DNA from: Hibiscus mutabilis
Taxonomy: Eukaryota; Streptophyta; Magnoliopsida; Malvales; Malvaceae
Direction of reading: 5' to 3'
Assembly: GCA_019671005.1 (NCBI GenBank)
Contig: CM033752.1
Coordinates: forward strand, 11,594,001 to 11,658,000
DNA: 64,000 nt
Positions within the stretch are counted from its first letter, which is position 1. Each line of letters opens with the position of its first letter. The position numbers and the translations under genes were made by a program. Under the pieces are notes generated by a model. That model saw only the letters and a list, made by a program, of their open reading frames with translations. It was not told where the DNA came from and searched no databases. Shown here piece after piece: positions 12,102 through 26,000 of this stretch.

Positions 12102-15100
12102 ATTAAAAATACTTTATTATTGGCATTTGAATAAGATTATATAACTTAAACTCAATTTGAAAATTTTTTACTCGGTTAAAATTCCAATGGGTCCACTATG
12201 AAGCCCATTTAGACATGCATGCCTTAAACCCCAACAAAACGGTTGAAAAATAAGATTAAATCAAATTTTATGACTTAAAATATTTAGTTATGAGCTTTTG
12301 AATGTAATTATAAAACTTAACCTCAATTTTAAAACTTTTTACTCGGTTAAAATTCTAATGGCTCCACTGTAAAGACCATTTAAACAGGCACGCCTTAAAA
12401 CCCAACAAAACGACCGAAAAATAAGATTAAATCACATTTTATGACTTAAAATATTTAGTTATGTGCTTTTGAACATGATTATATAGCTAAACCTCAATTT
12501 TAGAACTTTCTACCCTAAGTTAAATTCCAATGGGTCCACTGTAAATCCCATTTAAACATGAACACCTTAAACCCCAACAACACTGCCGAAAAATAAGATT
12601 AAATCACATTTTATGACTTAAAATATTTAGTTATGGGTTATTGAACATGATTATATTGCATAACCTCATTGTTAGAAATTTTTACTAGGTTAAAATTCCA
12701 ACGGGTCCACTTTGAAGCCCATTTAGACAAGCACGCGTTAAACCCAACAAAACGGACACAAAATAACATTAAATCAAATTTAATGAGTTAAAATATTTGA
12801 TTATGGGCTGTTGAATATGATTATATGGTTTAACCTCATTTTCAGAAATTTTTACTCGGTTAAAACTCCAACGGGTCCACTATAAAGTCCATTTAGACAT
12901 GCACGTCTTAAACCCAACAAACGGCCACAAAATAAGATTAAATAAAATTTAATGAGTTAAAATATTTTATTATCAGATTTTGAATATGATTATATAGCTT
13001 AACTTCAATTGTAAAACTTTTTACTCAGTTAAAATTCCATCGGGTCCACTATAAAGCCTATTTAGACATGCACCCCTTAAACCCCAACAAAACGGTCACA
13101 AAATAAGATTAAATCAAAGTTTATGAGTTAAAATCTTTTATTATGGGCTTTTATATATGATTATATAGCTTAAACTCAATTTCAAAACTTTTTACTCGGT
13201 TAAAATTCCAACGGGTCCACTGTAAAGCCTATTTAGACATACACGCCTTAACCCCCAAGAAAACGGCCACAAAATAAGAGTAAATCAGATTTTATGAGTT
13301 AAATATTTTATTATGGGCATTTGAATATGATTGTATAGCTTACCTCAATTTCAAAACATTTTCCGCGGTTAAAATTCCAGCGAGTCCACTATAAAGCCCA
13401 TTTAGACATACACGCCTTAGACCCAACAAAAAGATCGCAAAATAAGATTAAATCAAATTTTATGAGTTAAAATATTTATGTGCTTTTGAATATGATTATA
13501 TAGCTTAACCCCAAATTCAAAACGTTTTACTCTGCTAAAATTCCAACGGGTCCACTATAAAGCCCATTTTGATATGCATGCCCTAAACCCAACAAAACGA
13601 CCACTAAATAAGATTAAATCAAATTTTATGTCTTAAAATATTTAATTATGGGCTTTTGAATATGATTATATATCTTAACTTCAATTTCAAAAATTTTACT
13701 CGGTTAAAATTCCAATGGGTTCACTATAATGCCCATTTAGACGGGCACGCCTTAAACCCCAACAAAACGGTCACAAAATAAGATTAAATCAAATTTTATG
13801 AGTTAAAATATTTTTTATGGGCTATTTAATATGATTATATAGCTTACCCACAATTTCAAAACTTTTTACTCGGTTAAAATTCCAACGGGTCCATTATAAA
13901 TCCCATTTAGACATGAACGTTCGCCTTAAATCCAACAAAACGGCCACAAAATAAGATTAAATAAAATTTTATGAGTTAAAATATTTGATTATGGGCTTTT
14001 GAATATGATTATATAGCTTAACCTCAAATTCAAAACTTTTTACTCGGTTAAAATTCCAATGGGTCCACTATAAAGCCCATTTAGACATGCACACCTTAAA
14101 CCCCAACAAAACGGCCACAAAATAAGATTAAGTCAAATTTTATGAGTTAAAATATTTGATTATAGGCTTTTGAATATGACTATATAGCTTAAACTCAATT
14201 TTAGAACTTTTTACTCGGCTAAAATTCCAACGGGTCCACTATAAAGGCCATTTAGACATGCACGACTTAAACCCCAACAAAATGGATGCAATATTAGATT
14301 AAATCGTATTATATGACTTAAAATATTTAGCTCTGGGCTTTTTAACATGATTATATAGCTTAACCTCATTTTCATAAATTTTTACTGAATTAAAATTCTA
14401 ACGGGTCCACTGTAAAGTCCATTTAGACATACACGCCTTAAACCCAACTAAACGGCCACAAAATAAGATTAAATCAAATTTTATGAGTTAAAATATTTTA
14501 TTATGGGCATTTGATTATGATTATATAGCTTAACTTCAATTTCCAAACTTTTTACTCGGTTAAAATTCCAACGGGTCCACTATAACGCCCATTTACACAT
14601 GCACGCCTTAAACCCAACAAAACGGCCACAAAATAAGATTAAATCAAATTTTATAATTTAAAATGTTTTATTACGGGCTTTTGAATATGATTATATAGCT
14701 TAAACACAATTTCAAAAGTTTTTACTCGGTTAAAATTCTAACGGGTCCACTATAACGCCCATTTACACATGCACGCCTTAAACCCAACAAAACGGCCACA
14801 AAATAAGATTAAATCAAATTTTATAATTTAAAATGTTTTATTACGGCCTTTTTAAACCTGCACGCCTTAAACCCCAACAAAATGGCCGCAAAATAAGATT
14901 AAATCAAATTTTATAACTTAAAAAATTTAGTTATGGGATTTTGAACATGATTACATAGCTTAACCTCATTTTTACAAACTTTTACTCGGTTAAAATTCTA
15001 ACGAGTCCACTGTAAAGCCTATTTAGACTTGCTCACCCTAAACCCAACAAAACGACCACAAAATAAGATTAAATCAAATTTTATGGGTTAAAATATTTGA

Positions 15101-18100
15101 TTATGGGATTTTGAATATGATTATATAGCTTAACCTCAAATTTCATGGGTTAAAATTCCAACGGGTCCACTATAAAGCCCATTTAGACTTGCACGCCTTA
15201 AACCCCAACAAAATGGATGCAAAATTAGATTAAATCACATTATATGACTTAAAATATTTAGTTCTAGGCTTTTTAACATGATTATATAGCTTAACTTCAA
15301 TTGTAAAACTTTTACGCGGTTAAAATTCCATCGAGTCCACTATAAAGCCCATTTTAGAAATGCACGCCTTAAACCCAACTAAATGGTCACAAAATAAGAT
15401 TAAATCAAATTTTATGAGTTAAAATATTTGATTATGGGTTTTTGAATATGATTATATAGCTTAAACTCAATTTCAAAACTTTTTACTCGGTTAAAATTCC
15501 AACGGGTCCACTGTAAAGCCCATTCAGACATGTACCCCGTAAACCCAACAAAACGACCTCAAAATAAGATTAAATCGGATTTTATGAGTTAAATATTTTA
15601 TTATGGGCGTTTGAATATGATTGTATAGCTTATCTCAATTTCAAAACTTTTTCTGCGGTTAAAATTCCAGCGAGTCCACTATAAAGCCCATTTAGACATA
15701 CATTCCTTAGAGCCAACAAAAAGATCGCAAAATAAGATTAAATCAAATTTTATGAGTTAAAATATTTAGGGGCTTTTGAATATGATTATATAGCTTAACC
15801 CCAAATTCAAAGCTTTTTACTCTGCTAAAAATCCAACGGGTCCACTATAAAGCTCATTTAGATATGCAGGCCCTAAACCCAACAAAATGGCCACTACATA
15901 AGATTAAATCAAATTTTATATGTTAAAATAATTAATTATGGGCTTTTGAATAGGATTATATAGCTTAACTTCAATTTCAAAACTTTTTACTCGGTTAAAA
16001 TTCCAACGGGTCCACTATAAAGCCCATTTAGACAGACATGCCTTAAACCCCAACAAAACGGTCACAATATAAGATTAAATCAAATTTTATGAGTTAAAAT
16101 ATTTTATTATGGGCTTTTGAATATGATTATATAGCGTACCCACAATTTCAACACTTTTTACTTAGTTAAATTTCCAACGGGTCCAGTATAAAGCCCATTT
16201 AGACATGAAAGCCTTAAACCCAACAAAACGGCCACAAAATAAGATTAAATAAAATTTATGAGTTAAAATATTTGATTATGAGATTTTTAATATGATTATC
16301 TATCTTAACCTCAAATTCAAAAAATTTTCTCGGTTAAAATTCCAACGAGTCCCTTATAAAGCCCATTTAGACATGCCCGCAGTAAACCCCAAAAAACGGC
16401 CACAAAATAAGATTAAATCAAATTTTATGAGTTAAAATATTTTATTATGGGCTTTCAAATATGATTCGATAGCTTAACCTCAATTTCAAAACTTTTTAGT
16501 CGGTTAAAATTCCAACGGGTCCACTATAAAGCCCATTTAGACATGCACGCGCTAAACACCCAACAAAACGGTCAAAAAATAAGATTAAATTACATTTTAT
16601 GACTTATAATATTTAGTTATGGATTTTGAACATGATTATATAGCTTAACCTCATTTTTAGAAAATTTTACTCGGTTAAAATTCTAACGAGTCCACTGTAA
16701 AGCCCATTTAGACATGCACGCCCTAAACCCAACAAAACGACCACAGAATAAAAATAAATCAAATTTTATGGGTTAAAATATTTGATTGTGGGCTTTTGAA
16801 TATATTTAGATGGCTTAACCTCAATTTTAGAATTTTTTACTCGGTTGAGATTCCAACAGGTCCACTATAAAGCCCATTTAGACATGCGCCTTAAACCCCA
16901 ACAAAATGGATGCAAAATTAGATTAAATCACATTATATGACTTAAAATATTTAGTTCTGGGCTTTTTAACATGATTATATAGCTTAACTTAAATTGTAAA
17001 ACTTTTACTCGGTTAAAATTCCATTGGGTTCACTATAAAGCCCATTTTAGAAATGCACGCCTTAAACACAACTAAACGGTCACAAAATAAGATTAAATCA
17101 AATTTTATGAGTTAAAATATTTGATTATGGGCTTTTGAATATGATTATATAGATTAAACTCAATTTCAAAACTTTTTACTCGGTTAAAATTCAAACGGGT
17201 CCACTGCAAAGCCCATTTAGACATGCACACCTTAAAGCCAACAAAACGGCCTCAAAATAAGATTAAATAAGATTTTATGAGTTAAATATTTTATTATGCA
17301 CGTTTGAATATGATTGTATATCTTACCTCCATTTCAAAACTTTTTCTGCGGTTAAAATTCAAGCGAGTCCACTATAAAGCCCATTTAGACATACACGCCT
17401 TAGAGCCAACAAAAAGATCGCAAAATAAGATTAAATCAAATTTTATGAGTTAAAATATTTATGGGCTTTTCAATATGATTATATAGCTTAACCCCAAATT
17501 CAAAACGTTTTACTCTGCTAAAATTCCAACGGGTCCACTATAAAGCCTATTTAGATATGTAGGCCCTAACCCAACAAAACGGCCACTAAATAAGATTAAA
17601 TCGAATTTTTTGTGTTAAAATAATTAATTATGGGCTTTTTAATATGATTATATAGCTTAAATTCAATTTCAAAACTTTTTACTCGGTTAAAATTCCAACG
17701 GGTCCACTACAAAGCCCATTTAGACAGGCACGCCTTAAACCCCAACAAAACGGTCACAATATAAGATTAAATTAAATGTTATGAGTTAAAGTATTTTATT
17801 ATGGGCTTTTGAATATGAATATATAGCTTACCCGTAATTTCAAAACTTTTTACTCGGTTAAAATTCCAACGGGTCCACTATAAAGCCCATTTAGACATGA
17901 ACGCCTTAAACCCAACAAAACAGCCACAAAATAAGATTAAATAAAATTTTATGAGTTAAAATATTTGATTATGGGCTTTTAAATATGATTATATAGCTTA
18001 ACCTCAAATTCAAATTTTTTTCGCGGTTAAAATTCCAACGAGTCCCTTGTAAAGCCCATTTAGACATGCACGTCGTAAACACCAAAAAACGGCCACAAAA

Positions 18101-18632
18101 AAATATTAAATCAAATTTTATGAGTTAAAATATTTTATTATGGGCTTTCAAATATGATTCGATAGCTTAACCTCAATTTCAAAACTTTTTAGTCGGTTAA
18201 AATTCCAACGGGTCCACTATAAAGCCCATTTAGACATGCATACCTTAAACCCCAACAAAATGGCCGAAAAATAAGATTAAATCACATTTTATGACACAAA
18301 ATATTTATTTATGGGTTTTTGAACATGATTATATAACTTAACGTCTTTTTTTTGAAATTTTTACTTGGTTAAAATTCCAACGGGTCTACTGTAAAGCCCA
18401 TTTAGACATGCACACCTTAAACCCAATAAAATGGGCACAAAATAAGATTAAATCCAATTTTATGAGTTAAAATATTTTATTATGGGATAACTATAAAGCC
18501 CAATTAGACATGCACGCCTTCAACTCAGCAAAGCGATCACAAACTAAGATTAAATCAAATTTTATGATTGAAAATATTTTATTATGGGCTTTTGAATATG
18601 ATTGTATAGCTTAACATCAATTTTAGAACTTT
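12102..18632. repeat. 170-bp satellite array (main block, copy A)
   Basis: About 38 monomers. Spacing of the GCCC/GTCC anchor at 14074, 14246, 14417, 14587 and 14757 is 170-172 bp. Monomer variants recur: the AAGATCGCAA variant at 13431, 15721 and 17414, and the AAATGGATGC variant at 14280, 15211 and 16904. The last interval of each pair is 1693 bp, about ten monomers, so the array has higher-order repeats. No gene is seen. Confidence 0.95.
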
Positions 18633-19160
18633 TTACATGTGATATTGTACCATTGTTTTATGTTTTAAAGAAACTTGAGAAAATATTACTTTGTTTTACG
18701 ACTATGGTTTTCTTGCACTTTAGAGACACATTAAGCTCTTTAGCTTACTCCCCCATAGTTTTCTCTTACAGATATCTTTGGACTTTAGGCGACGTGGTAC
18801 TTGGAGGATCTCACATTTTATCCGGTTATTTTATTTTTCAGTATGAAACTATTTTTAGTTATTCAGATTATTATTTTGAGACATTGATGTAATTTCATAC
18901 TTTGAGACTAATTATGTTTTGAGATTATTTTTGGCATTCATTTATTGTGGTTTTATTTTAGAGATTTTATATAAATATTCGAATATTAATTATGATATCT
19001 GTATTTTATTATTATGAGATATTTATTAAATTATAGTTATATATATATCCCTTTTTTAAAATTAAAGTATAATCTTTAAAATTTGTTTTCTTGAGGTAAA
19101 AGTTTTTAAATGTGACTTCCTAGATTCGACCTATTTCTTCTGGGTTGAGTTTAGGGGTTA
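18633..19160 (+). mobile_element. LTR 3'-end-like fragment, copy A
   Basis: AT-rich non-satellite sequence that ends in a GTTTAGGGGTTACA context at about 19147-19160, resembling the 3' end of the Tekay-like LTRs here (GGGGTTACA). The first part contains a 96-codon open frame (18602-18892) that starts within satellite and shows no known domain. I read the segment as a fragment of an unrelated LTR. No partner LTR or target duplication was found. Confidence 0.35.
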
Positions 19161-19832
19161 CATCATTTCTTGCTGCTGAATCTCAATGGTGGTTCAGTCT
19201 CATATAGATATTAAGTCTAGAAAGGTATTCCATCTGCTAGTGGCGTGATGAGATAATTGTGTGGTTTAGGTACAACCATACAAGCGGCTAGCTAGACTTA
19301 TTTGATGCATATCTGTGGTGGTTCTTATATAGGAAAATAAATAAAGAGAACAAAAAAATGATTAAAACTAATTCATTTCCTTGGTGTTTATAAAATTAGA
19401 TAAATTTGATATGTGAAGCTTTGGAAATATTTTTGAATGGTGAGTTAGGGGTTCATAAAGAAAATAAAGAGGGTATTAGCACGGACGGACGAAAAATTTT
19501 CTGTCAATGGTACAACCTGTTAGGGAGTTATATTAGAAATTCAGGGGTGTGAACGTAGATAATCGATAGGAAATACATAAACTATACGAGAATTTGAAAT
19601 TTCCAAAGGTGTGACTCCCCCCCCCCCCAGCACCCTCCTCGGTCCATCCCCGGGTATTAGCATCCCAAGTCCTCACCAATGATCCTAGTCTGGATGTTTC
19701 AGAAGAAATGTCTAATTTGGAATTCATTGATTATATTAATTTGTATCATCTTTTAAAGGCTGTCTTCTTTTAGTAAACCTCAGTTTGTCAATGTTTTGAA
19801 CATTGTAAATTCTTTTTTTTTTCATCAAAAAG
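19161..19832. other. Unassigned intronic or intergenic sequence, copy A
   Basis: No gene or repeat recognised. It includes a run of eleven C at about 19618-19628 (seven C at the matching place in copy B) and ends in a T-rich tract and AG that form the splice acceptor of the MAP kinase exon. It may be what remains of an intron of that gene. Confidence 0.4.
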
Positions 19833-20301
19833 TTGATAGGTTCACCTGATGACGCCAGTCTTGGATTTCTCCGAAGTGATAATGCCCGAAGATATGTTAG
19901 ACAACTTCCACAGTGTATGAAGCAACAATTTTCAGCTAGATTCCCAAATATGTCTACTGGGGCTATTGATCTGCTAGAAAAAATGCTTGTATTTGATCCC
20001 AACAGACGAATTACAGGTACAAAGTACAAACCAAGAAATTGAATTTTAAACACGTTATTTCTGATGGTTTCTCTTTTTCTTTTGGTGTCTACATCTATGT
20101 GATTATTTTCATTACATCTTATTGGCAATTGATGAGGCACTTTGTCACCCATACTTAGCATCTCTTCATGATATCAATGACGAACCTGTCTGTGCCAGGC
20201 CTTTCATTTTTTATTTTGAGCAATCATCATGCACTGAAGATCATGTCAAAGAGCTTATCTGGAAGGAATCTGCGAAATTCAATCCAGATCCTGACCGTTA
20301 A
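19833..20301 (+). pseudogene. MAP kinase C-terminal fragment (last two exons), copy A, acceptor lost
   Basis: Exon 1 (19833-20016) begins after a T-rich tract and AG and encodes LIGSPDDASLGFLRSDNARR followed by RFPNMSTGAIDLLEKMLVFD and PNRRIT. These are kinase subdomains X-XI of a plant MAP kinase, closest in my judgement to the MPK4 group. Exon 2 (20129-20301) encodes DEALCHPYLASLHDINDEP, the docking-site region, and ends FNPDPDR then TAA. The two exons add to 357 nt, in frame. The upstream catalytic exons are absent. In this copy the intron ends GGCAATTGATGAG, so the acceptor AG has become AA; copy B keeps AG. Not a working kinase gene. Confidence 0.88.
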
Positions 20302-20770
20302 GAGACTCAATCCTTTGAATATTATGAACAAATATGTTGTTCTTCATATTCACTGGAGTCGATAGAAGTTAGGGACACCATTCACGTTTGCTTCCTTGTT
20401 GGTCAAACCGAAACTAACATAAAAGTTGAAGCTTACCTGGTTTGTGATATTTGAGACTCAAATGTGATTGACATTACCCCAATCGGATGCTATTTATGTT
20501 CTTATATGACCAGAAACAGACATAGAACTTCCTTCTTGATACTATATAATGGAAGTTCAAGAGCTCAGTGCAAAGATTGTAGATGCTGTATTTATCAATG
20601 ACCCTTTGTTTTGTTAGTTTTAAATACCTTTTTAACTCTTCATCAAAAAAACCTGGGAAAAGAAGAACATCCTTCCAATGATCATTGTTTCTTATATAAA
20701 ACAAATTATATAGCTGCAAATTCATGTTACATAAACGAAATTGATAGCTTGACTTTATATTCTGCCATAA
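20302..20770. other. 3' flank of the MAP kinase fragment, copy A
   Basis: Likely former 3' UTR and intergenic sequence, nearly the same as 40682-41152. No further coding signal seen. It ends at the duplication junction, where TGCCATAATTTT passes into satellite AGTAAATCCC. Confidence 0.5.
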
Positions 20771-22286
20771 TTTTAGTAAATCCCATTTAGACTTGCAATG
20801 CCTTAAACCCAACAAAACGACCACAAATTTAGATTAAATCAAATTTTATTAGTTAAAATATTTTATTATGGGCTGTGAAATATGATTATATAACTTAACC
20901 TCATTTTCAAATTTTTTTACTCTGTTAAAATTTCAACGGGTCCACTATAAAGCCCATTTAGACATGCACGCCTTAAACCCCAACAAAACGACCGCAAAAT
21001 AAGATTAAATTAAATTTTATGAGTTAAAATATTTGATTATGTGCTTTTGAATATGATTATAAAGATTAGCCTCAATTTTAAAGCTTTTTACTCGGTTAAA
21101 ATTCCAACGGGGCCACTTTAAAGCCTATTTAGATATGCATGCCTAAAACCCAAAAAAACAGCCACAAAATAAGATTAGATCAAATTTTATGAGTTAGAAT
21201 ATTTTATTATGGGCTTTTGAATATGATTATTTATCTTAACCTCAATTTCAAAACTTTTTACTCGGTTAAAATTCTAACGGTACACAGTAAATCCTATTTA
21301 GACTTGCACGTCTTAAACCCAACAAAACGACCACAATAAGATTAAATTAAATTTTATTAGTTAAAATATTTTATTATGGGCTATGAAATATGATTATATA
21401 ACTTAACCTCATTTTCAAAAATATTTTGTGACTTAAAATATTTTGTTATGGGATCTTGAACATGATTATGTAGCTTAACCTCATTTTCAGAAATTTTTAC
21501 TCGATTAAAATTCCAATGGGTCAACTACAAAGCCCATTTAGACATGCACGCCATAAACTCCAACAAAAAAATAAGATTAAATCACATTTTATGACTTAAA
21601 ATATTTTTATGGGCTTTTGAACATGATTATGTAGATTAACCTCATTGTCAGAAATTTTTACTGAGTTAAAATTCCAATGGGTCTACTGTAAAACCCATTT
21701 AAACATACACTCCTTAAACCTAACAAAATGACCCAAAAATAAGATTAAATCACATTTTATGACTTAAAATATTTAGTTATGGAATTTTGAACATGATTAT
21801 ATAGCTTAACCTCATTTTTAGAAATTTGTACTCGGTTAAAATTCCAACGGCTCCACTCTAAAGCCCATTTAGACATGCATGCCTTAAACCCAACAAAACG
21901 GCCACAAAATAAGATTAAATCAAATTTAATGAGTTAAAATATTTTACTATGGGCTTTTTAATATGATTATATAGCTTAACATCAATTTCAAAACTTTTTT
22001 CTCAGTTAAAAGTCCAAAGGGCCCACTGTAAAGCCCATTTGACATGCGCGCCTTAAACCCAACAAAACGGCCACAAAATAAGATTAAATCAAACTCAATG
22101 AGTTAAAATATTTTATTATGTGCTTTTGATTATGATTATATAGCTTAACATCATTTTTAAAAAATTTTACTCAGTTAAAATTCTAACGGGTCCGCTGTAA
22201 ATCTCATTTAGACATGCACGCTTTAAACCCAACAAAAAGGACAAAAAATAAGATTAAATCAAATTTTATGAGTTAAAATATTTGAT
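20771..22286. repeat. 170-bp satellite array (left block, copy B)
   Basis: Matches 6296-7810 monomer by monomer, including the CGGTACACAGTAAATC variant and the shortened monomer near 21430. It ends at the same base of the monomer as copy A. Confidence 0.93.
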
Positions 22287-23005
22287 GGATGTGCAATCGG
22301 CCATTTATGCTTGTTTGAAGTTTGGTTTGAGATTTTTACATGTTGAGTAGGAAGAATGCCTATAGATGTTGTGGATGTTGGTGTTAGGCATGTTAGGTTT
22401 GCTTAAAATGCTGGTATGTTGATGTTAATCATGCTCTTGATGTTGAATGATGTTTAGATATGTGTTGAATGTGTTTTGATTGAGCCAAAGTGTCATATGT
22501 TGGACCTAGAGTTCATTACAGGCCTTAGCATACTGGTACGGGCTCTCTAGTGTCGGCATGTGGGGTCTAGAAAGGCTCAATTCATCGAAAATTAACAAAG
22601 GGTATTGGTATGCCTAGCCACCATATCGGTACGCCTTGAGGAAATTTTGTACTGGTGTCGGTACACGGGCTCCCGTACCAGTACGGTTCTAGCCATTAGA
22701 ATCTAATTTTTGAAAATAAACCTTAAGGGATCGGTACGGGGGTGAACTGTATCGGTACAGGCTTGCTCGGTATACCATATCAATATGAAGCTTAGTGTAT
22801 CGGGATGCAGTGTCGTTAAGTTGGTTGAACCGTATTGATACGGGGCTAGCTCGTATCGGTACACTATATAGAATTTTATGTTGTTGTCTGATGAAGTTTG
22901 GAAATTGTGCAATTTGGTCCATGAATGTTATACATGCAATTAATTGAGCATGAATAATTGTTTTGAGCTGGAATTTATCATGTGAGCATGAAATTAGAGT
23001 AGTGG
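22287..23005 (+). mobile_element. Truncated Tekay-like LTR (3' portion), copy B
   Basis: Same truncation points as 7811-8528, starting GGATGTGCAATCGG and ending GCATGAAATTAG. Confidence 0.8.
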
Positions 23006-23091
23006 GAGAGTAAGTCGGACATGTTAGAGCAATTTTTGCATCTATTTCCATCAGGTAAATTTCAAGGATGAAATTTCTTAACGGGGAGAGT
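23006..23091 (+). mobile_element. Last ~86 bp of the retrotransposon internal region with polypurine tract, copy B
   Basis: Same fragment as 8529-8614. The shared deletion edge shows the element was already gutted before the segmental duplication. Confidence 0.8.
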
Positions 23092-26000
23092 TGGAACGCC
23101 CTGGTTTTGGGCCTAGGAGTTTTCTAGGTTGATTTGACAGTCCGATGGATCTAGTTAGAGGATTCGAGTCAGTTTTGGGATTAAATGGAAATGAATATTT
23201 TTGAGTGAGAAAAAATATGGGAAATATCCTAAAATCATTATTTAATATGGATTGATTTTGAAAAAAATCAATTTTACATAAAGACGTTTTGAAAAGTGAA
23301 ATTTTGGGTCAATGACCAAAATGTAAAGTTTTAAAACTGTTTTAAGTGACTATTTTGTAAAAGGGTCAAAACTTAGAATCTTTAAGGAGCTATTTGGCCA
23401 AAGTCTATATCATAATTTTCTCTTTTAATTAGATATTTTAAAAAGGTTTTAAATTAAATAAAAAGGCTTGGGGGAAATTAATTACATAATTAGCATTTAA
23501 AGAAAAATTTACGCAACTAACTTTTCACCAAGAGATTTTCTCTCAAATTCACTCTAGCCAAACACTCTTTTCTACTTCAATTTTCTCAGGTAAATACTTG
23601 ATTTCAACATTCTTTTGTTTCCAAATGAATCCTTAAGGTTTCCTAACAAAACCTATTTGATTTGATCTTGTTTTCCCAAGAAAATTCATCCAATTAAGAG
23701 GAAAGCCAAGGTTAGAGGTGAGCTTCGTTCTTCTCCTCTAATATAAGGTTCTTTACTGAAATTCTTAAGTTATTGATCCTTTACATATGTTTTCTAACTT
23801 GATTTGATGATTTAAGTATGGAAAATTGGTTAAATCAAGATTTAAATGATGAGATTGATATATTTTTGTATAGGCTCTATTTTTCTGAGTTCTTGATTGA
23901 ATCTAATCATGATTTTGATGAGTTATAATGCTAATAAGTTGATTTAATAATGGAATCTCGAAACTAAGTGTATCTCTAATTTTCTAGGTTGTTAGTTGTG
24001 AGTTATTAAGGAGTTGTGGAGGTTTAATGAATGTTGGAGATACAAGGTTGGTGTTAATGTGTTTTTAGATGTTGATTGGTGTTAATTTATGGATTAAAAT
24101 GTTAGGTTTTGGCTGGGTTAAGTTTGGAAGGTGTTTGATGTTGTTTTTGGTTGTTGTGGAGTGAAATTGGGTAGAGGTTGTTGAGAATTTGTGTGAATTG
24201 ATGTTGATAGGCTGTTGAGTGCATTTCGATGCATTGAATCCTCTATTTTTGTATGGATAAAATAAGGGAAGTCGATCCTCAAGCTTGATCGGACGTTTTG
24301 GAAGCTTTAGAGGCATGTTTACTGTATCGGCAAGCGAGGCTTTGCATGTCGGTGATTGAGAACGTGAATTACAGGTTTTCAAAGGTTAGAAAGTTGTGCT
24401 TGGAAGTTTAGATCAAACTTGAAATGCTGGTCTAAGCTCAGAAGTAAGTAAAGGATGATTTCTCTCTCTAACTCGGTTTAGCAAATTGGTTTTAATGCAC
24501 TTGTTTTGATGACTTGATTACTGACTGTATATGCATGTTTTGAGCATGGTTTAATGTTGGAAAATGATTATCTAATGATGTTGATGCCTTTGGAAGTAAT
24601 GCATGTTTGATAATGTTTTTGAACATTGGTAATCAAGGTAAAATGCATTGAATAAATGGTTTTGATTGATGCATATGAAAACAAGAGTTAATGTTTAGGA
24701 AATGAATTATTATATTGGCAAGTGATGGTATGAAACGGTTTTGGAAATGTTATCGGACATAGTTGGCTGGCCATAAGATTGATAGTGCACTATAAAAAGT
24801 CACCTTGGATGTTGAGGGTTTTGATCTGTTGTATCGAAAAATCCATCCAAGTACCCTAACGGTCGAGGGTTTTGATCTATGTACCAAAGACTCTGTTAGT
24901 GGGTTATGCATCTAACGATGTTTAGGGTTGTGATTGTACCGGGTTGTAATAGTGCCTTTAATTCCGGTTGAGATGGCATGAAGTGTTGGGAACACTTGTT
25001 GAATCCATGTATCCGATGTTGTGTTTTGAAAAGTGGAACTTGGTTAATGATCACTTGTAAGCCAATATAATTGATGATGTATCATGGAATGGTTTATGTT
25101 GTATAATGTTGGTTTGAACATGTTTTACTCTTTAAAGCGTGCGTTAGTAGTAGTATGCATGGGAAAGCTTAAATTGAGGGTAGCAAATGAGACTTTGTTG
25201 TTAATCCATGATACATGTTGCATATGGTCTAATATGCATATTTTGGAAATGTTAAGTGTATGGTTTACAAGGCATGATAATGCTGATGATGTTTCAATGA
25301 TGACTAAAAAGACGTTTTGGAAAGTGGTTTTCAAAAGGATTGATAAATGATTTAAAATGCATTGATGGTGGTTTGTTCTAGATAATTCCTTACAAAGCCT
25401 ATTGTGCTTACTCTTTCTTTTTCCATCAATGCAGAGAATTAAAGGTTGAGGCAACAAGCGAAGGAAAATCCATGGACTTGTATTTGCAAAAGCATGATTT
25501 TGGTTTAGACTTGTAGTAATAAAAGAAGTGTGGTCAATTGTCTTTTGGGAGGGTTGTTTGCTAAACTTCATGGTTTGCAAGTTTATGTTGATGTTTTGGA
25601 TGTGTAATCGGTCATTTATGCTGGTTTGAAGTTTTTACATGTTGAGTAGGAAACTGCCTATAAATGATGTGGATGTTGGTGTTAGGCTTGTTAGGTTTGC
25701 TTAAAATGCTGGTATGTTGATGTTAAGCATGCTATTGATGTTGTATGATGTTTAGATATGTGTTGAATGTGTTTTTATTGAGCCAAAATGTCTTATGTTG
25801 GACCTAGAATTCATTACAGGCCTCAGCTTATCGGTACGGGCTCTCCGGTGTCGGTATGCAGGGTCTAGAAAGGCTCAATTCATCAAAAATTAACAAAGGG
25901 TATCGGTACGCCTAGCCACCATATCAGTATGCCTTGAGGAAATTTTGTACTAGTGTCAATACACGGGCTCCCGTACCGGTACGCCTTGTAGCCACTAGAA

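Larger units (their letters stand above)
6296..20770. repeat. Segmental duplication, copy A (14.5 kb)
   Basis: From AGTAAATCCCATTTAGACTT at about 6296 the order satellite, truncated LTR, LTR, satellite, unique block with MAP kinase exons is repeated at 20771-41152 in direct orientation and immediately adjacent. Differences are scattered substitutions and small indels, plus two large satellite length changes. The right edge of copy A is TGCCATAATTTT joined to satellite AGTAAATCCC at about 20770. In copy B the same TGCCACAATTTT continues into the end of the polygalacturonase-like gene. Confidence 0.9.

Noticed and set aside
18602..18892. 96-codon ORF conserved in both copies (38985-39275)
   Set aside because: Starts in satellite, has no domain, and is conserved only because of the recent duplication.
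19736..20161. 141-codon minus-strand ORF over the MAP kinase exons
   Set aside because: Antisense shadow of real exons on the plus strand.
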